30,752 nucleotides of DNA from an uncultured Selenomonas sp. (GTDB lineage: Bacteria > Bacillota > Negativicutes > Selenomonadales > Selenomonadaceae), in NCBI GenBank assembly GCA_900552565.1, contig USAK01000022.1, positions 1 to 30,752 of the forward strand. The letters run 5' to 3'. Of the stretch, positions 17,229 through 22,870 are shown piece after piece; positions within the stretch are counted from its first letter, which is position 1, and each line of letters begins with the position of its first letter. The translations under genes and the position numbers were made by a program. A model generated the notes under the pieces. That model did no database searches. It saw only the letters and a program-made list of their open reading frames with translations, and was not told the DNA's origin.

Positions 17229-17344
17229 TTTTATATGTATTAGCGCATATAAAAGAGTCATTCGTCAACGAAAGCTCATGATAATCCCTGCAGGCAGATT
17301 TTGTCCGCCGCAGGTCCCTTATCGTGAGCTTTTTCTTTTCTTTG
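17229..17344 (+). promoter_or_regulatory. Structured leader with terminator-like hairpin
   Basis: A first hairpin has nine-base perfect arms (17229-17237 and 17246-17254). A second, long hairpin has 14-base arms (17271-17284 and 17319-17332, one wobble) with an internal stem (17287-17291 with 17310-17314). It runs into a T-rich tract to 17343, directly before the TTTGGAGGG ribosome binding site. Such a hairpin plus T tract after a perfect promoter suggests transcription attenuation. No known riboswitch or T-box sequence was recognised. Confidence 0.65.
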
Positions 17345-17355
17345 GAGGGATTTTC

Positions 17356-17565
17356 ATGAATCTGACAGTAAACGGCAAGAATCTCAGCTTGGACAAAAGC
17401 ATCAATCTCAAAGAACTGCTCGTCGTCGCGAAAGCCGAGCAGCCCGACTATGTGACCGTCGAACTCAACGGCGAGTTTGTCGACCATAAGGGCTTTGAGA
17501 CGACGTTTGTCAAGGACGGCGACAAGGTGGAATTCCTCTATTTCATGGGAGGCGGCGCCAGATGA
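17356..17565 (+). CDS. hcyS: ThiS-like sulfur carrier precursor (HcyS-type)
   Basis: This 69-residue beta-grasp sulfur carrier ends in FMGGGAR, so two residues (Ala-Arg) extend past the diglycine that must be exposed for adenylation. Such extensions are known in carriers matured by JAMM proteases (Wolinella HcyS, Pseudomonas QbsE). The start is ATG 17356, with TTGGAGGG upstream; an in-frame ATG at 17278 lies in the leader hairpin. The stop overlaps the activating-enzyme start by four bases. The operon context (E1, JAMM, sulfite reductase) points to a carrier that delivers sulfide from sulfite to amino-acid synthesis rather than thiamin. The name is by analogy. Confidence 0.85.
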   Translation: MNLTVNGKNLSLDKSINLKELLVVAKAEQPDYVTVELNGEFVDHKGFETTFVKDGDKVEFLYFMGGGAR

Positions 17566-18380
17566 GTACGTTGACGAATGAGCAGATTGAGCGCTATTCG
17601 CGCCATATTATATTGAAGCAGGTCGGCGGCAAAGGTCAGGAAAAAATCCTCAATAGCAAAGTCCTCGTCATTGGTACGGGCGGCCTCGGCGCGCCGGCGG
17701 CGATGTACCTTGCAGCGGCTGGTGTCGGCACGATTGGTCTTGTCGACTTTGACGTTGTCGACCTGTCGAACCTGCAGCGCCAGATTATCCACCAGACGGC
17801 CGATGTCGGCAAGCCAAAAGTCGAGTCTGGCCGCGAGACCATCGCGGCGATGAACCCCGATGTCAAGGTCCATACGTACAACGAGATGGTGACGTCGAAG
17901 AACATCCGCGACATCATCCGTTCGGAGGATTACGACTTCATCATCGACGGCACGGATAATTTCCCCGCGAAATTCCTGATTAATGATGCCTGCGTATTTG
18001 AGAAGAAACCTTTCGTCCATGCCGGCATCATCCGTTTTCAGGGCCAGCTCATGACGTATGTACCGGGACAGGGCCCATGCTATCGCTGCGTGTTCCCGAC
18101 GATGCCGCCGAAAGATGCGGTGCCGACGTGCCGTCAGGCTGGTGTGCTTGGTGTCATGGGCGGCGTGATTGGCACGCTGCAGGCGACGGAAGCCCTCAAA
18201 TACATCTTGGGCGTCGGCGAGCTCCTGACGGGCTATCTTCTGACGTATGATGCCCTGACGATGACGTTCCGCAAAATCAAGATTCCAAGAAATCCGAAAT
18301 GCGGCATCTGCGGCGAGCATCCGACGATTACGGAGCTCATCGACTACGAGCAGCCGGCCTGCGATTTGCGTCAGCATTGA
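17562..18380 (+). CDS. hcyF: ThiF/MoeB-type adenylyltransferase (HcyF-type E1)
   Basis: This 272-residue protein activates a sulfur carrier by adenylating its C-terminal glycine. It has a Rossmann GTGGLG motif (residues 38-43), the arginine of NLQRQ (Arg73), Asp130 in IIDGTDN, and a zinc site formed by Cys173/Cys176 and CGIC near the C-terminus. The conserved cysteine Cys190 (VPTCRQAG) corresponds to that of ThiF/MoeB. It overlaps hcyS by four bases. Because the thi operon upstream lacks thiF, this enzyme may activate both carriers. Similarity alone cannot separate ThiF, MoeB and HcyF. Confidence 0.9.
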   Translation: MSTLTNEQIERYSRHIILKQVGGKGQEKILNSKVLVIGTGGLGAPAAMYLAAAGVGTIGLVDFDVVDLSNLQRQIIHQTADVGKPKVESGRETIAAMNPDVKVHTYNEMVTSKNIRDIIRSEDYDFIIDGTDNFPAKFLINDACVFEKKPFVHAGIIRFQGQLMTYVPGQGPCYRCVFPTMPPKDAVPTCRQAGVLGVMGGVIGTLQATEALKYILGVGELLTGYLLTYDALTMTFRKIKIPRNPKCGICGEHPTITELIDYEQPACDLRQH

Positions 18381-18398
18381 GAGTAGGGGATGAAAAGC

Positions 18399-18818
18399 AT
18401 GATTGTTCATCTGAAATTAGAAGATTATCTCGCTCTGGTGCGGCATGCGCGTCAGGAAGCGCCGAATGAGGACTGCGGGCTGCTCGCCGGTCGTATCGAC
18501 GCGGAAAAAGGGGAAAAATTCGTGGAGCGCGTGTTTTTCCTGACAAATCTCGACCACAGTCCGGAGCATTTTTCGCTGGACCCGAAGGAACAGTTCGCGG
18601 CGGTCAAAGAGATGCGTGCGGCAGGGATGGAGCTTCTCGGCAATTGGCACAGCCATCCGGCGACACCGTCGCGGCCGAGCGAAGAGGATAAGAGGCTCGC
18701 TTATGACAGTCGGGCAAGCTACTTTCTTTTGTCGCTGAACGGCGGCGAGCCTGTGCTGAACAGCTTTCACATCGAGAAACAGCAGGACGTCACGAAGGAA
18801 GATCTGCGCATTCGCTGA
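18399..18818 (+). CDS. hcyD: JAMM/MPN metalloprotease (HcyD-type)
   Basis: This 139-residue protein has a complete JAMM zinc site: Glu24 in NEDCGLL, and His84, His86, Ser94 and Asp97 in WHSHPATPSRPSEED (HxH-x7-S-x2-D). JAMM proteins next to ThiS-like carriers remove residues after the diglycine or release amino acids from it (HcyD, QbsD, Mec+). Here the substrate is likely the adjacent GGGAR carrier. GTAGGGG suits ATG 18399 (nine bases); ATG 18390 directly abuts it and is less likely. The gene lies 18 bases after hcyF. Confidence 0.9.
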   Translation: MIVHLKLEDYLALVRHARQEAPNEDCGLLAGRIDAEKGEKFVERVFFLTNLDHSPEHFSLDPKEQFAAVKEMRAAGMELLGNWHSHPATPSRPSEEDKRLAYDSRASYFLLSLNGGEPVLNSFHIEKQQDVTKEDLRIR

Positions 18819-18845
18819 TTTGTATATATCTTAGGAGGAATTTCC

Positions 18846-19706
18846 ATGGCAGTTGATTATAAGGAGCTCAAAAAGGGCGGTTTTATGCGCCAGCGGCAAA
18901 AAGATTGTTTTTCTATGCGCCTGAAGTCGGTTGGCGGTCATTTTACGGCGGCGCAGCTTGGCACGATTCAGCAGGTGGCGGAAAAATTTGGCAAGGGGTA
19001 TGTGCATTTGACGTCGCGTCAGGGCATTGAGATCCCGTTTATCCGTCTGGAGGATATTGACGAGGTCAAGAAGGCGCTGCATGAGGGCGGTGTGTCGGTC
19101 GGTGTCTGCGGGCCGCGGGTGCGCACGATTACGGCCTGCCAGGGATGTGCGGTCTGTGCGTCGGGGCTTATTGACACGCAGAAGCTCGCGAATGAATTTG
19201 ACAAGCGTTACGGCGGCCGCGAGCTGCCGCATAAGTTCAAGTTCGGCTTTACGGGCTGCCATAACAACTGCCTGAAGGCAGAGGAAAATGATTTTGGCGT
19301 CAAGGGCGGCATCAAGCCAACGTGGGCGGCGGATAACTGCACGTTCTGCGGTGTCTGCGAGGCGGTCTGCCCGGAAAAGGCGATTACGGTGGACGCGGCA
19401 GCTGGTGAGGTGCGCATTGACCGCGAGAAATGTGTGTACTGCGGCAAGTGCATTAAGAGCTGCCCGACGGATGCCTGGCAGGGCAAAGCTGGTTTTGTCA
19501 TCTCGTTTGGCGGTCTTTATGGCAACCGCATCGCGGTCGGCCGTCATTTTCTGCCGATTGTTTTTGAAGAGGAGAAGCTCTACGCGATTGTCGATGCGAC
19601 ATTGGCGTTCTTTGAGGAATATGCGAAACCGAGTGAGCGTTTTGCGAACTGCCTCGACCGCGTGGGCTGGGATAAATTGGAGAAGAGAGTGGAGGAGATT
19701 TTATGA
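18846..19706 (+). CDS. sir: Siroheme sulfite/nitrite reductase with ferredoxin domain
   Basis: This 286-residue protein is a single compact reductase unit. The siroheme-[4Fe-4S] ligand pattern is C-x5-C (Cys98, Cys104) and C-x3-C (Cys138, Cys142, in TGCHNNC). Two four-cysteine [4Fe-4S] motifs follow at 165-175 and 196-206 (CTFCGVCEAVCP and CVYCGKCIKSCP). It resembles AsrC/small Dsr-type sulfite reductases and is about half the length of CysI. AGGAGGAA lies upstream. Position after the sulfur carrier genes suggests it makes the sulfide that is loaded on the carrier. Nitrite reduction is an alternative. It overlaps the TusA-like gene by four bases. Confidence 0.88.
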   Translation: MAVDYKELKKGGFMRQRQKDCFSMRLKSVGGHFTAAQLGTIQQVAEKFGKGYVHLTSRQGIEIPFIRLEDIDEVKKALHEGGVSVGVCGPRVRTITACQGCAVCASGLIDTQKLANEFDKRYGGRELPHKFKFGFTGCHNNCLKAEENDFGVKGGIKPTWAADNCTFCGVCEAVCPEKAITVDAAAGEVRIDREKCVYCGKCIKSCPTDAWQGKAGFVISFGGLYGNRIAVGRHFLPIVFEEEKLYAIVDATLAFFEEYAKPSERFANCLDRVGWDKLEKRVEEIL

Positions 19707-19957
19707 GTGAAGCAGTAAAGACGGATGCTCAGCTTGACATTACGGATGTAGTCTGCCCGATTACGTTTGTCAAAGTCAAGATGGCCCTGGAAGACCTCGA
19801 AGACGGTCAGACGCTTGCTGTCCATCTCAATGACGGCGAGCCCATCCAGAATGTGCCGCGCAGTCTCAAGGACGAGGACCACAAGGTCCTGTCGGTGAAA
19901 AAGCGTGAAGACGGCACGTACGACCTGATTGTCAAGAAGAATGGACTTCTGGCATAA
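19703..19957 (+). CDS. TusA-family sulfurtransferase-like protein
   Basis: This 84-residue protein shows the TusA/SirA fold pattern: LDITDVVCPITFVKVKMALE with the sulfur-accepting cysteine (Cys18), then LEDGQTLAVHLND. The usual CPxP is CPIT here. The start overlaps the sir stop (ATGA), so the two proteins are probably made together. A TusA-like protein would be a reasonable persulfide relay between the reductase and the carrier, but this role is inferred. It is the last gene of the sulfur operon. Confidence 0.88.
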   Translation: MSEAVKTDAQLDITDVVCPITFVKVKMALEDLEDGQTLAVHLNDGEPIQNVPRSLKDEDHKVLSVKKREDGTYDLIVKKNGLLA

Positions 19958-19970
19958 TTTTTGAGAATAC

Positions 19971-19980
19971 ATGTATACAT
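19971..19980. promoter_or_regulatory. Palindrome ATGTATACAT
   Basis: A perfect 10-bp palindrome (12 bp with the flanking C and G) lies 13 bases upstream of the amt -35 hexamer. The same ten bases occur at 14386-14395, between thiS and thiG. It may be a regulator site or chance. Confidence 0.3.
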
Positions 19981-19992
19981 GACAATAAGGTG

Positions 19993-20021
19993 TTGACGAA
20001 AGTCACAGATGCTGTTATTAT
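19993..20021 (+). promoter_or_regulatory. Promoter of the amt-glnB operon
   Basis: TTGACG (19993-19998) and TATTAT (20016-20021) are 17 bases apart, each one mismatch from consensus. The leader to the amt start is about 270 bases and holds two terminators. Confidence 0.7.
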
Positions 20022-20037
20022 ATACACATCAGCAAGA

Positions 20038-20086
20038 GGCAACGGAGCCCCGAAGGATTTAGGTACCAAATCCTTCGGGGCTTTTC
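20038..20086 (+). promoter_or_regulatory. First attenuator: small hairpin overlapping a terminator
   Basis: The terminator has 15-base perfect arms (20046-20060 and 20068-20082), a seven-base loop and a short T tract. Its 5' arm overlaps a small hairpin, GGC-AACGGA-GCC (20038-20049), whose six-base loop has A at position 1 and G at position 4. The two structures are mutually exclusive, as expected for protein-dependent antitermination by an ANTAR-domain regulator. A second upstream hairpin (P1) was not recognised. Confidence 0.65.
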
Positions 20087-20147
20087 GCGTTTCTGGCTGG
20101 CAACACTTTCCGTTGAAAATCCCCAAAACCAAACAGCGGCCAGAAGT

Positions 20148-20207
20148 GGACAATGGCGTCCGGCGGGCATGAGCTAGTATCATGCCGCTGGACGCTTTTG
20201 TGTTTTT
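20148..20207 (+). promoter_or_regulatory. Second attenuator: small hairpin overlapping a terminator
   Basis: The small hairpin GGAC-AATGGC-GTCC (20148-20161) again has loop A1 and G4. It overlaps the 5' arm of a terminator (20156-20172 with 20180-20195, one bulge and one wobble) followed by a broken T tract to 20207. The motif CAA-Y-GG-M-G-Y-C is shared with the first attenuator 110 bases upstream. No promoter lies between them, so transcripts for amt must pass both. Confidence 0.65.
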
Positions 20208-20298
20208 GGCCGGAAGGCAGAGGATGACACGGAAACGGCTATCATATTTCCCAACTAACGCATTTTTTTCGAGCTAATGAGGAAAGGATTTGATTCAC

Positions 20299-21600
20299 AT
20301 GATTGACACTGGCGATACTGCCTGGGTGCTGATAAGTGCGGCCCTGGTTTTCATTATGACACCTGGTCTTGCGTTCTTCTATGGCGGCATGGTCCGCAGC
20401 AAAAACGTCCTGACCACGATTATGCAGAGTTTCTTCATTGTAGCAATGATTTCCGTCGAATGGGTCATCCTCGGTTATGCCATGACATTCGGCACGGATA
20501 TCAACGGCTTCATCGGCAGCCTTGATAAAATCGGTCTTGCCGGTGTCGGCCTCAACGTCCTTGAGAACGGCACGATTCCGGAGCTGGCCTTCGTTGCCTT
20601 CCAGTGCATGTTTGCCGTCATCACGCCGGCCCTCATCACCGGTGCATTTGCCGAGCGCATGCGCTTCGCTGCGTTTGCCGTACTGATTCTTCTTTGGGCC
20701 ATCTTCATTTACAACCCGATGGCTCACTGGGTATGGGGTGGCGGCTTCCTTTCGCAGCTCGGTGCTCTTGACTTTGCCGGCGGCCTTGTCATTCACATTC
20801 TTTCCGGTGTTTCCGGTCTTACGATTTGTATCCTGCTCGGCACGCGCCGCGGTTATGGCCAGTTTGCCATGATTCCGCACAACCTGCCAATGACGGTTCT
20901 TGGTGCTACGCTTCTCTGGTTCGGCTGGTTCGGCTTCAACGCCGGCTCGGCTCTCGGTGCTAACGGCCTCGCTGCCAACGCTTTTGTCACGACGCAGGTT
21001 GCTGCCGCTGGTGCAACGGTCTCCTGGGTCCTCACTGAGTGGATCCGCAACGCCAAACCGACCATCCTCGGTGCTGCTTCGGGCTGCATCGCCGGCCTCG
21101 TTGCCATCACGCCGGCTGCCGGCTTTGTAAAGCCGATGCCTGCGCTTGCTATCGGCATCATCGGTGGTATTGTCTGCTACTTCGCGGTTGCTGTCCTCAA
21201 AGAAAAACTCGGTTATGATGATTCCCTTGATGCTTTCGGTGTTCATGGCATCGGCGGTACGTGGGGCTCCATCGCTACCGGCCTCTGGGCTACGACGGAA
21301 GTCAACCCGGCTGGTGCTGACGGCCTGTTCTACGGCGATACGCATCTTCTCTTTGCTCAGGTTGTTTCGGTCATCGTCGCTTATGCTCTGGCCATTGTTG
21401 GTACGTACATCCTCTTCAAGATTGTCAGCCACTTCATGAAGGTTCGCGTTGATGAAACGGAAGAAATCGCAGGTCTCGATATTGTCGAGCACGGTGAGCG
21501 CGGCTATGCCAGCTCCATGATGGCAGGCAGCCCGCTTGCTTCGATTGAGAACTCCAGCGAGATGCTGGCCAACACGATTCTCAGTACGCAGAAGGAGTGA
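20299..21600 (+). CDS. amtB: Ammonium transporter
   Basis: This 433-residue polytopic protein belongs to the Amt/MEP/Rh family with about eleven membrane helices. The N-terminal signature GLAFFYGGMVRSKN is at about residues 21-34. The two pore histidines fall in GGLVIHILSGVSG and DAFGVHGIGGTWG, as in AmtB. A roughly 40-residue cytoplasmic tail follows the last helix. The start is ATG 20299, with GAGGAAAGG upstream; TTG 20290 is too close to that site. It is translated just before the P-II gene, the usual amt-glnK pairing, in which P-II blocks the channel when nitrogen is ample. Confidence 0.96.
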   Translation: MIDTGDTAWVLISAALVFIMTPGLAFFYGGMVRSKNVLTTIMQSFFIVAMISVEWVILGYAMTFGTDINGFIGSLDKIGLAGVGLNVLENGTIPELAFVAFQCMFAVITPALITGAFAERMRFAAFAVLILLWAIFIYNPMAHWVWGGGFLSQLGALDFAGGLVIHILSGVSGLTICILLGTRRGYGQFAMIPHNLPMTVLGATLLWFGWFGFNAGSALGANGLAANAFVTTQVAAAGATVSWVLTEWIRNAKPTILGAASGCIAGLVAITPAAGFVKPMPALAIGIIGGIVCYFAVAVLKEKLGYDDSLDAFGVHGIGGTWGSIATGLWATTEVNPAGADGLFYGDTHLLFAQVVSVIVAYALAIVGTYILFKIVSHFMKVRVDETEEIAGLDIVEHGERGYASSMMAGSPLASIENSSEMLANTILSTQKE

Positions 21601-21605
21601 GCACC

Positions 21606-21977
21606 ATGGCTGAAGAAAATCGTAAAATCACAAAAGTAGAGATTATCACACGTGCCAGCAAGCTCGAAGAGCTCAAACAGGCACTTAACGATATCGGCGT
21701 GCTCGGCATGACCGTCAGCCAGGTCTTTGGCTGCGGCCTGTCGAAAGGCCACACGGAAGTTTACCGCGGCAAAGAGTACGATATCAACCTCGTTCCGAAA
21801 ATCAAACTCGAGACGGTCATTTGCGAAATTCCCGTTGAACGCGTCCTCGAAGTCGCACAGAAGGCTGTGCGCACGGGCAATATCGGCGATGGCAAAATCT
21901 TTGTCTACGAACTCACCGATGCCGTCCGCATCCGTACGGGCGACCGTGGACCACAGGCCATCATGGATACGAAATGA
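21606..21977 (+). CDS. glnB: P-II nitrogen regulatory protein
   Basis: This 123-residue protein of the GlnB/GlnK family forms a trimer that senses ATP/ADP and 2-oxoglutarate. The T-loop KGHTEVYRGKEYDINLVPK contains the tyrosine equivalent to Tyr51 that can be uridylylated, and GNIGDGKIFV is the conserved B-loop region. The N-terminus carries a short extension (MAEENRK) before the first strand. AGGAG overlaps the amt stop, and only five bases separate the genes. Its pairing with amt favours a GlnK-like role in controlling the transporter. Confidence 0.95.
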   Translation: MAEENRKITKVEIITRASKLEELKQALNDIGVLGMTVSQVFGCGLSKGHTEVYRGKEYDINLVPKIKLETVICEIPVERVLEVAQKAVRTGNIGDGKIFVYELTDAVRIRTGDRGPQAIMDTK

Positions 21978-22032
21978 CCATCGTAAACCAATGCGATCTC
22001 CAAATCCCACATATCCATAGATGAAACAAGAA

Positions 22033-22060
22033 AGAGGAGCCCTGCGGGGCTTCTTTTTTT
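22033..22060 (+). terminator. Terminator of the amt-glnB operon
   Basis: Ten-base arms with two wobble pairs enclose a short loop and are followed by a run of seven T, about 55 bases after the P-II stop. Confidence 0.82.
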
Positions 22061-22113
22061 GTTTGGTACGATTGACTGGTTCGATGGGATAAAGTTTGGA
22101 GCGGTTGACATCT

Positions 22114-22196
22114 GGCAGGGGGCGGGGACCTATCTTTCGGCTTCGGCGGAATACAGGTCCCTGCCCTAGTTATGTCCGTCCTCTCCATGATATAAT
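22114..22196 (+). promoter_or_regulatory. Inverted repeat and -10 element before the cobalamin gene
   Basis: Arms 22125-22131 and 22155-22161 pair over seven bases, and an outer GGCA/TGCC (22114-22117, 22162-22165) extends the stem with a one-sided bulge. A consensus TATAAT lies at 22191-22196, without a clear -35. The repeat is just upstream of the promoter, so it may be an operator rather than a leader RNA. No B12-box (GCCACTG) was found, so a standard cobalamin riboswitch is not supported. Confidence 0.4.
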
Positions 22197-22237
22197 GAAG
22201 CAAACCTTAGCGTATCGAAACAGAAAGGAAGAAGCAT

Positions 22238-22774
22238 ATGGAGCAGCGGGGATTGTTGATGGTGCATACGGGCGAGGGCAAGGGGAAGACGACGGCGGCG
22301 CTGGGCCTTGCGGTGCGGGCCTGGGGGGATGGGCTTCGTGTCCTTATCCTGCAGTTCATCAAGGGCGGCTGGAAGTACGGCGAGCTGCATGCCATTGAGA
22401 CTTTGGCGCAGGCCGAGGGCCGCATCGAGGTCCGTCAGCTCGGTCTCGGCTTTACGCACAAAGGCGAGACGCCGAAGTCGGAACACCTGCGGGCAGCAAA
22501 AAGGGCGCTGGCCATCGCGGAAAAAGAAATCACGAGCGGCAACTGGGATATGATGATCCTCGATGAAATCAATTACGCCGTGAATTTTGGCCTCATCAGC
22601 GAACAGGAGCTCGCGGAACTTCTCGCCAAACGCCCGGGAAATCTGCATCTCGTCTGCACGGGCAGGAATGCCCCTGACGTACTTTTGCAGCAGGCCGACC
22701 TCATCACAGAGATGAAAAAAATACGCCATCCGTTCGAATCAGGGATAAAAGCGCAAAAAGGCATTGAATTTTGA
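22238..22774 (+). CDS. cobO: Cob(I)yrinic acid a,c-diamide adenosyltransferase
   Basis: This 178-residue enzyme of the CobA/CobO/BtuR family transfers adenosine from ATP to cob(I)alamin or its precursors. The P-loop variant GEGKGKTT is at residues 12-19. The family's DEINYAVNFGL segment is near 107-117, and the C-terminus ends in the typical RHPFESGIKAQKGIEF. AAAGGAAG lies before the ATG. No other cobalamin gene is near. It stands alone between the P-II terminator and ilvD. Confidence 0.95.
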   Translation: MEQRGLLMVHTGEGKGKTTAALGLAVRAWGDGLRVLILQFIKGGWKYGELHAIETLAQAEGRIEVRQLGLGFTHKGETPKSEHLRAAKRALAIAEKEITSGNWDMMILDEINYAVNFGLISEQELAELLAKRPGNLHLVCTGRNAPDVLLQQADLITEMKKIRHPFESGIKAQKGIEF

Positions 22775-22794
22775 GTCGTAATGTTGTAAACTAA

Positions 22795-22848
22795 GTATCA
22801 CATTACGAATTGCATCTTACTTGTCTGCTTGAAGTAGACATCTGATAC
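22795..22848 (+). promoter_or_regulatory. Nested inverted repeats before ilvD
   Basis: GTATCA (22795-22800) pairs with TGATAC (22843-22848). Inside them is a 17-base near-palindrome (22823-22839, GTCTGCTT-G-AAGTAGAC, one wobble). No clear promoter hexamers could be fixed in the 96 bases between the genes. The element may be an operator or a leader structure for ilvD. Confidence 0.4.
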
Positions 22849-22870
22849 AAAATAGTTAGGAGAGTTGTTT

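Noticed and set aside
17203..17355. T-box or SAM riboswitch in the sulfur operon leader
   Set aside because: No T-box sequence (AGGGTGG) and no SAM-I core could be found; only hairpins and a T tract are seen.
20091..20125. Sigma-54 promoter before amt (TGGC...)
   Set aside because: A TGGCAACAC stretch is present, but the -12 GC element at the required spacing is missing, and a good sigma-70 promoter lies upstream.
22104..22136. Promoter TTGACA...TATCTT upstream of cobO
   Set aside because: The spacer is 21 bases and the region overlaps the inverted repeat; TATAAT at 22191 is a better -10.
22061..22237. Cobalamin riboswitch upstream of cobO
   Set aside because: The conserved B12 box GCCACTG and the usual long aptamer are not present.
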